Position numbers and translations under genes: made by a program
The notes under the pieces: generated by a model
The model's input: only the letters and a program-made list of their open reading frames with translations
The model's database searches: none
What the model was told of the DNA's origin: nothing
Shown here: positions 1 through 6,160 of the stretch, in pieces
How positions within the stretch are numbered: position 1 is the stretch's first letter
Layout of the letters: every line of letters starts with the position of its first letter
Source: Sporomusaceae bacterium UBA1887
Lineage (GTDB): Bacteria > Bacillota > Negativicutes > Sporomusales > DSM-15969
Assembly (NCBI GenBank): GCA_002337925.1
Contig: DDHB01000083.1
Span: 655 to 12,327 of the forward strand
Direction of reading: 5' to 3'
Length of the DNA: 11,673 nucleotides

Positions 1-227
1 AGGAATGCGTCTTTATCCAATGTCCCTGTTACAACCTCTCCCCATTCATTCAAGGTGACCGAGGTATTGCTTTTAAATTCAATAAACTCGCCAACACTAC
101 AGCCTTGCGGATGCAGCTTAGTATCTTTGTCCAGTAACCTAGTTTCAGCCGAAACCGCCGTCATTGTCAAAAATACGCATACCAGCCCTGCTGCTGCCCC
201 CTTAAGTAGCGCATGTACTCCTCTCAT
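1..227 (-). CDS. Exported protein of unknown function, C-terminus cut by window start
   Basis: The gene starts at the ATG at 227 and stays open for 75 full codons to the window edge, so the C-terminal part is missing. The first 27 residues form a signal peptide: a basic start (Arg2, Lys9), a hydrophobic stretch around residues 10-24 and a likely signal peptidase I site after VSA at 25-27. The mature part is polar. The motif LDKDTKL at 32-38 recurs as LDKDAFL at 70-76, which suggests a repeat of about 38 residues. Between them lie EFIEFKSNTSVTL and a GEVVTGTL turn. A GGGGG Shine-Dalgarno precedes the ATG. It lies only 20 bases after the arginase stop with no terminator between, so it is probably co-transcribed with rocF. 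I do not recognise the family with confidence. An extracytoplasmic repeat protein is an inference. Confidence 0.7.
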   Translation of the reverse strand, partial: MRGVHALLKGAAAGLVCVFLTMTAVSAETRLLDKDTKLHPQGCSVGEFIEFKSNTSVTLNEWGEVVTGTLDKDAF

Positions 228-247
228 CCCTCTTCCCCCTTTGTATT

Positions 248-1159
248 CTACTTCAACCGTTCACCCAGTAATGATCCCATTAATGCAACTGCGACCTTCG
301 CAGTTGCATTCTGATGATCAAGCACAGTATTCACTTCAACAAATTCGGCGCTAGTGACAATATTAGCTGCCGATAGAAGCTCCATAGCCAAATGACTCTC
401 CCGGTAAGTTAAGCCACCGACTACCGGCGTCCCCACTCCCGGAGCATGCAGCGGGTCCATAACATCCATATCAAAGCTGACATGTACCCCGTCAGTTCCC
501 TTTGTTACAATCGCTAAGGCTTCCTCCATAACTTTCGCCATACCCAGCATATCAATTTCATGCATAGTGTACACAGCAATTCCCAGTTCTTTAAGCAGCA
601 GTTTTTCACCCTGATCCAGATCCCGAATACCGATCATGACGAAATTCTCTGGACATAGCTTAACATCCTTACCGCCAACTGCCGTCAATCTTTCATGTCC
701 AATCCCCAAGCTTACCGCCGCCGGCATCCCATGAATATTGCCTGTAGGCGAAGTCTCCACTGTATTACTGTCACCATGCGCATCAAACCAAATAACGCCC
801 AGCTTCTTTTTGTGCTGCAATACACCGGAAATGGTACCAATTGCAATACTATGGTCACCTCCTAAAACCAGAGGAAACCTGCTATTTTGTAATTCTTCGC
901 TAACTATTTTGCAAAGCTCGCTATTTACTCGTTCAATTTCATCAAGATATTTTAACGCTGTTTCCCCCACTTGCCAACTGTCTGGCCTATGTGGCAAAAT
1001 ATCGCCCTTGTCATCAATCTCATAGCCAATGCGCTGGAGCCGTTCCCTAAGTCCTGCATAACGTATTGCACTTGGCCCCATATCCACTCCCCGGCGGTCT
1101 GCTCCCAGATCGAGCGGAACTCCTATAATTGAAATATGCCGGTTAACTGTCGGATTCAT
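248..1159 (-). CDS. rocF: Arginase (L-arginine amidinohydrolase)
   Basis: This 303-residue cytoplasmic enzyme hydrolyses L-arginine to L-ornithine and urea at a binuclear manganese site. All metal-ligand motifs of the ureohydrolase family are present: GGDHS with His103, DAHGD with Asp126, His128 and Asp130, and SFDMDVMDP with Asp230 and Asp232. The NIHGMP loop (His143) and the SAEFVEVN segment (Glu275) match the arginase active site. The N-terminal RRGVDMGPSAIRYAG block and the whole layout resemble Bacillus RocF much more than agmatinase (SpeB). The frame extends upstream to a TTG at 1201, but the ATG at 1159 is preferred because an AAAGGGG ribosome binding site lies about 7 bases before it and known arginases begin at this point. 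The downstream exported gene follows by 20 bases. A role in arginine catabolism is known for the family. No ornithine-using gene is beside it here. Confidence 0.93.
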   Translation of the reverse strand: MNPTVNRHISIIGVPLDLGADRRGVDMGPSAIRYAGLRERLQRIGYEIDDKGDILPHRPDSWQVGETALKYLDEIERVNSELCKIVSEELQNSRFPLVLGGDHSIAIGTISGVLQHKKKLGVIWFDAHGDSNTVETSPTGNIHGMPAAVSLGIGHERLTAVGGKDVKLCPENFVMIGIRDLDQGEKLLLKELGIAVYTMHEIDMLGMAKVMEEALAIVTKGTDGVHVSFDMDVMDPLHAPGVGTPVVGGLTYRESHLAMELLSAANIVTSAEFVEVNTVLDHQNATAKVAVALMGSLLGERLK

Positions 1160-1229
1160 GTAAAGCCCCTTTCGGTGCTGCAGATTCGAAAGCTGCCGCA
1201 ATAAGCAGCAACAGCTTCTCCCCTGTATG

Positions 1230-1292
1230 TTTATCGTTTTTCGCGAAATCTATCCGCTAAAACTGCCTAACAGCTTGCTAAAAGGTGGCTAA
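1230..1292 (-). promoter_or_regulatory. rocF upstream region with four phased TTAGS boxes
   Basis: On the minus strand the motif TTAGC/TTAGG occurs four times. On the plus strand these are SCTAA at 1256-1260, 1266-1270, 1277-1281 and 1288-1292, so the spacing is 10, 11 and 11 bases, one helical turn each. A weak -10 candidate GATAAA lies at 1230-1235, 20 bp beyond the nearest box, which places that box at the -35 position. No good -35 hexamer is present. This is the layout of an activator-dependent promoter. A 10-bp palindrome TTTCGCGAAA at 1239-1248 lies between the array and the -10. The protein that binds is unknown, and no clear ArgR/AhrC box was seen. Confidence 0.4.
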
Positions 1293-1353
1293 CGAAATAC
1301 TAGTTCTTCATTTTTGATACGTTTCTCTATAGTCAGGAACATATCCTACCAAT

Positions 1354-1388
1354 AAAAAACGAAAAGCATTATTTGCTTTCCGTTTTTT
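1354..1388 (-). terminator. Rho-independent terminator of the ptb-vor operon
   Basis: A 15-bp stem (1354-1368 against 1374-1388) closes a 5-base loop. There is one mismatch, which becomes a G-U pair in the minus-strand RNA. The minus-strand transcript ends in a run of six U residues from the complement of 1354-1359. It begins about 12 bases after the gamma-subunit stop. The A-rich opposite side also gives a T run on the plus strand, so it could work both ways, but no plus-strand gene ends here. Confidence 0.85.
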
Positions 1389-1399
1389 TAACTATTATC

Positions 1400-1930
1400 T
1401 TAATATTTCAATCCAAATTTGACGGCAGCAAGATTGCTCTCCATCAGCTGCGGTTTCTTCTTCCCCACTACCTCATCAATTGACTTTTCGATACTTAACA
1501 GATTAGTGGTCGTAAGACGGTTAATGAGTGCCCCCAGGCAAACCATATTAGCCAGGTTGTGATTACCTAGTTCAGTTGCAGCCTCTCCGGCAGGGACAGA
1601 AATAATCGAAATATCCTCACGCCTTTTTGTGGTGTCAACAATTGATCCATTAATGATTAGTGTTCCACCAGACCTTATAAATGGCAAAAATTTATCGTAA
1701 GCAGGCTGATTTAATACAATACCGGCATCCGCATATTCAAGCACGGTAGAATTGATTTCGTCATCAGAAATAATAACCGAACAATTCGCTGTTCCGCCAC
1801 GCATTTCCGGTCCGTAAGAAGGAATCCAGCAAACTTGCCGTTCATCAAGCATCCCGGCATAGGCAAGAATCTTGCCGATAAAAAGAACTCCCTGACCGCC
1901 AAAACCGGCTAGCAGAATTTTATCGATCAT
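1400..1930 (-). CDS. 2-oxoacid:ferredoxin oxidoreductase, gamma subunit
   Basis: This 176-residue protein is the gamma subunit of a four-subunit 2-oxoacid:ferredoxin oxidoreductase, the small subunit associated with CoA binding in this enzyme class. The N-terminal glycine-rich motif GFGGQGV at 9-15 and the segment SYGPEMRGGTANC at about 38-50 are typical of the family. The length of about 180 residues is normal for the stand-alone subunit. Its ATG overlaps the beta-subunit stop in ATGA, and an AGGAGGT ribosome binding site lies 10 bases upstream, so translation is probably coupled. It is the last gene of the operon and is followed by a hairpin terminator. The exact substrate cannot be read from this subunit alone. 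Confidence 0.92.
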   Translation of the reverse strand: MIDKILLAGFGGQGVLFIGKILAYAGMLDERQVCWIPSYGPEMRGGTANCSVIISDDEINSTVLEYADAGIVLNQPAYDKFLPFIRSGGTLIINGSIVDTTKRREDISIISVPAGEAATELGNHNLANMVCLGALINRLTTTNLLSIEKSIDEVVGKKKPQLMESNLAAVKFGLKY

Positions 1931-2679
1931 AAGGCGCTGACCTCCTCTGTCACCTTAAGCTCTCCTAACTGATAAACGGGTATCATATGCTCCCTCAGCC
2001 ATTGCAGACTGTCTACAGGCGTCAATCCCCAGTTGGAAGGACAAGTCGATAAAATACTGACAAAAGAAAATCCTAAGCCCTTCTGTTGAACCTGAAACGC
2101 TTTTTTCAGCATTTTTTTTGTGGCGATAATATTTTTGGGTGAGTCCACAGAGCCTGCCGCCACATAAACGGCACCGTCAAGAGTGGCGATCGTCTTAGGC
2201 AGGTCGATGGGAGGACCGGAGAATATGTTATCCCTTCCATAGGGGCTGGTAGTCGTAATCTGGCCGCCCAAGGTTGTAGGTGCCATCTGCCCGCCGGTCA
2301 TACCAAATACGGCATTATTCACCATGATAGTTGTTATTTTTTCTCCTCTGGCAGCAACGTGAATAGCATGAGACATCCCGATTGCAGCAATATCGCCATC
2401 GCCCTGATAAGTGAACACAATGCGGTCAGGCATGGCTCGCTTTATACCGGTTGCCACGGCCTGAGCGCGTCCATGTGCCCCGCCTACCATATCGCAGCTT
2501 ACCATATCGAGCATGAACCCGGAGCAGCCAACTGGTGCTACGCCTATCGTAGTTTCAATGATATTCAGTTCCTCCAGCACTTCACCCAGCAGCCGGTGAA
2601 TAATACCATGCGTGCAGCCCGGACAATAATGAAACGGAACGTCTGTCAGCCCTTTTGGTCTGTCAAACACTTTTTCCAT
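1927..2679 (-). CDS. 2-oxoacid:ferredoxin oxidoreductase, beta subunit (thiamine diphosphate-binding)
   Basis: This 250-residue subunit binds thiamine diphosphate and carries out the decarboxylation chemistry. It shows HYCPGCTHG near the N-terminus (Cys19 and Cys22) and Cys51 in PVGCSG, which in this family contribute to a [4Fe-4S] cluster. The cofactor motif starts at GDGD (93-96) and ends in the VNNAVFGMTGGQ segment at about 120-131. Length is normal for separate beta subunits. The start overlaps the alpha-subunit stop as TAATG, with a near-perfect AGGAGGTG ribosome binding site upstream. The order alpha-beta-gamma with a preceding ferredoxin-like subunit is the common branched-chain or 2-oxoglutarate layout. 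The neighbouring ptb gene favours branched-chain 2-oxoacids, which is an inference. Confidence 0.93.
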   Translation of the reverse strand: MEKVFDRPKGLTDVPFHYCPGCTHGIIHRLLGEVLEELNIIETTIGVAPVGCSGFMLDMVSCDMVGGAHGRAQAVATGIKRAMPDRIVFTYQGDGDIAAIGMSHAIHVAARGEKITTIMVNNAVFGMTGGQMAPTTLGGQITTTSPYGRDNIFSGPPIDLPKTIATLDGAVYVAAGSVDSPKNIIATKKMLKKAFQVQQKGLGFSFVSILSTCPSNWGLTPVDSLQWLREHMIPVYQLGELKVTEEVSAL

Positions 2680-3740
2680 TATACCTGCACCTCCTGTTGA
2701 AAAACCTCTCCAAAACGCCTGAGAATTGAGTTTTCACTCAATAGCATGCCGCCTAAGCGATTATGCAGATATACCGGTACGGAGCAATTAACAGCAAGCT
2801 TAACATCTTCAATCATCTGTCCCGCGTTTAACTCTACAGTCAGAATCCCCTTTATACCGGTAAGCCGGGCAAAGGCCTTCTCCGGAAAGGGCCATAAGGT
2901 TATGGGACGGATAAGACCCAGCCGGATGCCTTGCTGGCGAGCCAGCTGAACAGCACTTTTAGCAACCCGCCCGCAAGTACCGTAGGCAACCACCAGATAT
3001 TCTGCATCCTCAGTGTTAACCTCTTCCCACCGCTGCTCCGCTTCTCTCATGGAGCAAAACTTTTCCTGTAAGTGCTTTGCTGTAATTTCGCCGGCTTCAT
3101 TGGTAAGATTGTACATTGCTATTTTGCGTTTCGCCCGGCCCTGACAACCGGTAGTCGCCCATTCTTTAACCGGGAAATCCGTCAATGAACGTTCCTTATA
3201 GATGATCGGCTCCATCGTCTGACCCAGCATTCCATCAGCCAGTATAATGACCGGCGTTCGATACTTGTCTGCCAATTCAAAGGCATCCATTGTATAGTCA
3301 TACATTTCCTGTCCTCTGGAGGGTGCCAGCACGATGACATTATAATCGCCATGACCTCCGCCTTTCGTACACTGGAAATAATCGCCTTGGTTCGGTCCCA
3401 ACCCACCAAGCCCGGGACCGTTGCGGTTGATGTTAACAACGACAACTGGCAGCTCAGCTGCTGCAAGGTAAGACATGCCTTCCTGCTTCAGACTAAACCC
3501 GGGACTGGATGAGGCAGTCATCACTCTCGCTCCGGTACAGGCTGCGCCATAACACATATTAACCGAGGCGATTTCATCTTCGCCCTGCAATACCATTCCG
3601 CCCGCTTTCGGCATATGTTTCGATAAATACTCAATAATTTCAGTAGAAGGAGTAATGGGATATCCGAAAAACAGCTTACAGCCTGCGCGGATAGCTGCCT
3701 CGGCAATTGCCTCATTTCCCTTCAGCAAATGCTTATTCAT
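2679..3740 (-). CDS. vorB: 2-oxoacid:ferredoxin oxidoreductase, alpha subunit, VorB type
   Basis: This 353-residue subunit forms the catalytic core with the beta subunit. It matches the type annotated as 3-methyl-2-oxobutanoate dehydrogenase subunit VorB. Visible features are LLKGNEAIAEAAIRAG (5-20), the FGYPITPSTEI motif (25-35), QGEDEIASVNMCYGA (52-66), TASSSPGFSLKQEG (75-88) and NRNGPGLGGLGPNQGD (105-120). The C-terminal domain contains YLVVAYGTCGRVAKSAV, which is typical of the transketolase C-terminal-like fold. The expected reaction is 2-oxoacid plus CoA plus oxidised ferredoxin to acyl-CoA, CO2 and reduced ferredoxin. An AAAGGGGGAG ribosome binding site precedes the ATG, and 22 bases separate it from the ferredoxin-like subunit. 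Close relatives use 2-oxoglutarate, so valine-, leucine- and isoleucine-derived substrates are likely but not proven. Confidence 0.9.
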   Translation of the reverse strand: MNKHLLKGNEAIAEAAIRAGCKLFFGYPITPSTEIIEYLSKHMPKAGGMVLQGEDEIASVNMCYGAACTGARVMTASSSPGFSLKQEGMSYLAAAELPVVVVNINRNGPGLGGLGPNQGDYFQCTKGGGHGDYNVIVLAPSRGQEMYDYTMDAFELADKYRTPVIILADGMLGQTMEPIIYKERSLTDFPVKEWATTGCQGRAKRKIAMYNLTNEAGEITAKHLQEKFCSMREAEQRWEEVNTEDAEYLVVAYGTCGRVAKSAVQLARQQGIRLGLIRPITLWPFPEKAFARLTGIKGILTVELNAGQMIEDVKLAVNCSVPVYLHNRLGGMLLSENSILRRFGEVFQQEVQV

Positions 3741-3762
3741 AAGGCTCCCCCTTTCTTACCTG

Positions 3763-3966
3763 CTATTTATATATCTTTAGAGCAATATCAGGACATACCA
3801 TCCCGCATAAAGTGCAGCCGATACACTGGTCTGGCTGTGCTGCTTCAACAAAATAATAGCCTTTTGAATTTGCCCTGCTCCCAATTCTCAGCACTTTTTT
3901 GGGACAAACCGTTAGACAGATGCCACAGCTTTTACAGCGCTCGCTTTCCACCTCTACCTTAGGCAT
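3763..3966 (-). CDS. 2x[4Fe-4S] ferredoxin-like delta subunit of the 2-oxoacid oxidoreductase
   Basis: This 67-residue protein has two complete CxxCxxCxxxCP motifs, Cys11/14/17/21 and Cys48/51/54/58, so it binds two [4Fe-4S] clusters. It would pass electrons from the alpha-beta core to soluble ferredoxin. The frame extends upstream to 4002, but the ATG at 3966 is preferred: it overlaps the ptb stop in ATGCCTAA (8 bases) and has AAGGA about 11 bases before it. An ATG at 3978 also lies in frame but has its AAAAGG directly adjacent, which is too close. The position between ptb and the alpha subunit marks it as the delta subunit of this enzyme and not a free ferredoxin. Confidence 0.9.
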   Translation of the reverse strand: MPKVEVESERCKSCGICLTVCPKKVLRIGSRANSKGYYFVEAAQPDQCIGCTLCGMVCPDIALKIYK

Positions 3967-4891
3967 GCTGTTCACCATCCTTTTGTGCTCTGCCGACCGC
4001 AATGCAGGCCAATGCCATCGAATATAATTTACCTTCAGGAGTCTCAGCCCGTGATGTCAGAACAATCGGGTTAGTTGCCCCCAGTATGATACCTGCCATC
4101 TTTGCTTTAGCAAAATGAATTAAAGCTTTTGTTACGGCATTTCCTGTTTCAATACTGGGAACAAGAAACAAATCCACCTGCCCAGCTATCTTGCTGGTAA
4201 TCCCTTTGTGTTTTGCTGCTTCAGGGCTCATCGCTACGTCCATAGCAATCGGCCCCTCTACCGTACAGCAGGGCAGGTTTGTTCCGTCATTCATTGCAGC
4301 GAGCGCCTGAGCATCTATTGTTGCCGGCATCTTGGGATTGACCAATTCATTTGCCGTAAGGAGAGCTACCTTAGGGCAAGCAATTCCGATATTATGCAAT
4401 GCCAGCACAGAGTTAATCAATATATCTCTTTTTTCTGTCAATGTAGGAGCAATATTCATTCCTCCATCACTAAAAAACAGCAATTTGTCTTCTCCAGGAA
4501 TCTCCAAACAAGCTAAGTGACTAAGCAATCGCCCGGTTCGAAGACCCTCTTGCCCGTGCAGTACGGCTCGCAAAAAGTCATTGCTATTGAGCAGTCCCTT
4601 CATTAGCACCTGCGCTTTTCCCTGTCTCACTAATGCTACCGCTGCCAAACCAACTTTGTTCATATCCGGCTCATTAACAACAGGGGTATCCGGCGACAAG
4701 CCGATCTCTGCCATCAAGGAGCGTATGGCAGATTCATCTCCTACGAGAATTGCCCTAGCCAACCCAATATCCTGAGCAGTTTTAATAGCCTGCAGCACAT
4801 CCCGGTCCTGTGCAGCAGCTACTGCGATCGTAACCTCGGTTCCGGCTGTCTGTTTCGCCTGAGCTAGCACATCTGAAAAGCTATGGAGCAC
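3959..4891 (-). CDS. ptb: Phosphate butyryltransferase (phosphate acyltransferase)
   Basis: This 310-residue enzyme exchanges CoA for phosphate on short acyl-CoA (butyryl-, isobutyryl- or isovaleryl-CoA) to give the acyl-phosphate. Family hallmarks are LMKGLLNSNDFLRAVL (about 96-111), the FFSDGGMNIAPTL segment (139-151), VEGPIAMDVAMS (211-222), the IETGNAVTKAL helix (247-257) and a C-terminal NPIVLTSRAETPEGKLYS (274-291). This pattern is Ptb; Pta has a different, longer form. Length is normal. It starts with GTG at 4891, with AAGGAGG 8 bases upstream. An out-of-frame ATG lies 2 bases earlier. It is the first gene of the operon that makes the oxidoreductase, so the acyl-CoA product would feed straight into it. 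The partner butyrate kinase (Buk) is absent from the window. Confidence 0.92.
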   Translation of the reverse strand: MLHSFSDVLAQAKQTAGTEVTIAVAAAQDRDVLQAIKTAQDIGLARAILVGDESAIRSLMAEIGLSPDTPVVNEPDMNKVGLAAVALVRQGKAQVLMKGLLNSNDFLRAVLHGQEGLRTGRLLSHLACLEIPGEDKLLFFSDGGMNIAPTLTEKRDILINSVLALHNIGIACPKVALLTANELVNPKMPATIDAQALAAMNDGTNLPCCTVEGPIAMDVAMSPEAAKHKGITSKIAGQVDLFLVPSIETGNAVTKALIHFAKAKMAGIILGATNPIVLTSRAETPEGKLYSMALACIAVGRAQKDGEQHA

Positions 4892-4906
4892 ATCTGTTTC
4901 CTCCTT
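4889..4906 (-). promoter_or_regulatory. ptb ribosome binding site with two overlapping start codons
   Basis: Read on the minus strand, AAGGAGG (plus-strand 4900-4906) is followed by AAACAG and then ATGTG. The ATG at 4893 opens a frame of only nine codons ending in TAG. The GTG at 4891 opens ptb. The spacing is 6 bases to the ATG and 8 to the GTG, so both could be used. The ATG would compete with ptb initiation. Confidence 0.6.
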
Positions 4907-4937
4907 AAACTATAGTTGAACTATTCTCTCTACTTCC

Positions 4938-4966
4938 ATTGTAGTTGTCCTGAAGCGCATTGAGAA
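4938..4966 (-). promoter_or_regulatory. Candidate sigma-A promoter of the ptb-vor operon
   Basis: On the minus strand TTCTCA (4961-4966, 4 of 6 consensus bases) and TACAAT (4938-4943, 5 of 6) are separated by exactly 17 bp. Transcription would start near 4931, about 40 bases before the ptb start codon. The -35 element touches the inverted repeat beginning at 4965, as expected for LysR-type activation. The weak -35 suits an activated promoter. Confidence 0.5.
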
Positions 4967-5014
4967 AGGCGATAATTCACTTACAGTCAGTAAGTTCTGG
5001 CATTAATCGCCTTT
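4965..5014. promoter_or_regulatory. LysR-type operator: T-N11-A box nested in a larger inverted repeat
   Basis: The inner element is ACTTAC-N5-GTAAGT at 4979-4995. It contains TTAC-N5-GTAA, a perfect T-N11-A LysR box (T4981, A4993). Around it lie outer arms AAAGGCGAT (4965-4973) and ATCGCCTTT (5006-5014), a perfect 9-bp pair, plus 3 further pairs after one bulged base. The inner dyad is centred at 4987, about 56 bases upstream of the predicted ptb start point. That is the usual place for the recognition and activation sites of this regulator family. The divergent regulator gene starts at 5106. Confidence 0.6.
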
Positions 5015-5066
5015 GCATTTTTCTGAATAGAGCTTTGCTCATATGGCTTATTTACGCTAATTGTTG

Positions 5067-5086
5067 TATAATTTTGTTAATTAACA
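5067..5086 (+). promoter_or_regulatory. lysR-family gene promoter (-10) with overlapping palindrome
   Basis: A perfect TATAAT lies at 5067-5072. No good -35 is seen at 16-18 bp upstream (TGGCTT at 5044-5049 is the 17-bp position). The predicted start point near 5079 falls inside a perfect 12-bp palindrome, TGTTAATTAACA, at 5075-5086. A site there could allow repression of the regulator gene, possibly by itself, but its half-site differs from the T-N11-A box upstream. Confidence 0.5.
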
Positions 5087-5105
5087 GAGCACTTGAGGAG
5101 GAGCC

Positions 5106-6002
5106 ATGGATATCCGACAGTTACGCTACTTTAGCTTAGTCGCTAAACATTTAAACTTCACGGCTGCCGCTAAAGAGGCTCATCTGGACCAATCGGCAAT
5201 CAGCAAGCAAATCGCTGATTTAGAAGCACGGATCGGTCTTAAGCTCTTTGTTCGCAATACCCGCTCTGTTCAGTTGACAGCAGCCGGAACGGAGTTATTA
5301 AAATATGCTAATGAAATTGTAGCAAAATCAGAGGAAGCCATCAGCCAGGCCCATCTTGCCGCTACTGGTGGTATCGGCATACTGCGTATTGGTTTTACTG
5401 GCTCAATGGAGCAGGAAAAAGATAAACTTCCGTCTTTCATCAAGCAATTCCATTCCAATCATAGCGGGATTAAGCTGTCTCTGCTCCGCTATAACATGAC
5501 GCCTCTTAGTCAGGCCCTGGACCGGGGTGATGTGGATATCGCTTTTACCTTCTCCTATGGGTTACATGAAACCGCAGGGCTTAGCTGGCAAATCTGCCCC
5601 TTTTATCCACAATCCCGTCCGATGTGCATTGTATTGCCTATCGAACATCCTCTCGCCGCTAAGGATAAAATCGAGCTTTGTGAAGTAGCCCATGAGCCGT
5701 TTGTCATTATTTCGCGCAGCGAGGCACCCAACTATGAACATATGGAACGCCTCTGCGCCTCTCACGGTTTTTATCCGAATATTGTCTGTGAAACACCTGT
5801 GCTGGAAACACTGCTTCTGCTTGTGGAAACAGGCATTGGGATTACCATATTGGCACAACATACGGAAGCCTTTGCCGGCCCTAACGTACGCTTTGTTGAA
5901 ATCGCAAATTACGACTACCGCGTTGACCGTGTTATTGCTTGGAAGGAGACAAATCCCAACCCTTTAGTGGCCATATTTCTTGAAGCAATTAAAGCATATT
6001 AA
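5106..6002 (+). CDS. LysR-family transcriptional regulator
   Basis: This 298-residue DNA-binding protein has the standard LysR layout. The N-terminal winged helix-turn-helix spans about residues 1-60, with MDIRQLRYF at the start, FTAAAKEAHLDQSAISKQI (18-36) as the HTH, and FVRNTRSVQLTAAG (48-61) after it. A linker helix to about 90 follows, then a periplasmic-binding-protein-like effector domain starting at about GILRIGFTG. Length is typical. The start is fixed by a GAGGAGG site a few bases before the ATG. It is transcribed away from ptb across a 214-base gap containing a LysR box, so the ptb-vor operon is its most likely target. The effector is unknown; a branched-chain 2-oxoacid or acyl-CoA is a guess from context. 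A perfect terminator follows immediately, so it is monocistronic. Confidence 0.95.
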   Translation: MDIRQLRYFSLVAKHLNFTAAAKEAHLDQSAISKQIADLEARIGLKLFVRNTRSVQLTAAGTELLKYANEIVAKSEEAISQAHLAATGGIGILRIGFTGSMEQEKDKLPSFIKQFHSNHSGIKLSLLRYNMTPLSQALDRGDVDIAFTFSYGLHETAGLSWQICPFYPQSRPMCIVLPIEHPLAAKDKIELCEVAHEPFVIISRSEAPNYEHMERLCASHGFYPNIVCETPVLETLLLLVETGIGITILAQHTEAFAGPNVRFVEIANYDYRVDRVIAWKETNPNPLVAIFLEAIKAY

Positions 6003-6004
6003 AT

Positions 6005-6052
6005 AAAGCGAAAAGCTGTTTTGGACTAGAACAAAACAGCTTTTCGCTTTTT
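6005..6052 (+). terminator. Strong Rho-independent terminator after the LysR-type gene
   Basis: A perfect 19-bp stem (6005-6023 with 6032-6050) closes an 8-base loop, and the 3' arm ends in a T run continuing to 6052. It begins 3 bases after the stop codon. The 5' arm starts with AAA and the region before it is A-rich, so it offers only a weak terminator in the other direction. It isolates the upstream region from the dnaK operon. Confidence 0.93.
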
Positions 6053-6111
6053 ATAGACCTTGCTATTTAGTGCCTAGGTAAGCACCAAGGCAGCGTTCAT
6101 AAATAGAATAA

Positions 6112-6139
6112 TTGTCAAACAATCAACAGATAATATACC
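6112..6139 (+). promoter_or_regulatory. Candidate promoter of dnaK-dnaJ-clpB
   Basis: TTGTCA (6112-6117, 5 of 6 consensus bases) is followed after 16 bp by TATACC (6134-6139, 4 of 6). The predicted start point near 6146 falls at the left edge of the GGTCAAAA repeat, so a protein bound to the repeat would block initiation. The first GTCAAA also occurs inside the -35 region at 6114-6119. Confidence 0.4.
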
Positions 6140-6144
6140 TATAA

Positions 6145-6160
6145 GGTCAAAAGGTCAAAA
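6145..6160 (+). repeat. Tandem GGTCAAAA x2, possible stress-repressor operator
   Basis: GGTCAAAA occurs twice in direct contact (6145-6152 and 6153-6160). The heptamer GGTCAAA is the half-site of CtsR, the class III heat-shock repressor of Bacillota. Canonical CtsR sites repeat every 10 bp (heptamer, 3-bp spacer, heptamer), while here the period is 8 bp. It lies at the expected start of the chaperone transcript. It may be a variant CtsR site or the site of another regulator. Confidence 0.45.

Noticed and set aside
55..354. Plus-strand frame of 99 codons at the left end
   Set aside because: It crosses two convincing minus-strand genes (exported protein and rocF) and has no ribosome binding site.
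248..1159. Agmatinase (SpeB) or formimidoglutamase instead of arginase
   Set aside because: The RRGVDMGPSAIRYAG block, the ETSPTGNIHGMP loop and SAEFVEVN follow the arginase pattern closely.
1160..1201. N-terminal extension of arginase from TTG at 1201
   Set aside because: The ATG at 1159 has a good AAAGGGG site and matches the start of known arginases; the extension has no good ribosome binding site.
3967..4002. Longer ferredoxin-like subunit starting at 4002
   Set aside because: It would add 12 non-conserved residues overlapping ptb and has a poorer ribosome binding site position than the ATG at 3966.
6145..6160. Canonical CtsR box
   Set aside because: The half-sites fit but the period is 8 bp instead of 10, so it is listed as a variant and not as an established CtsR site.
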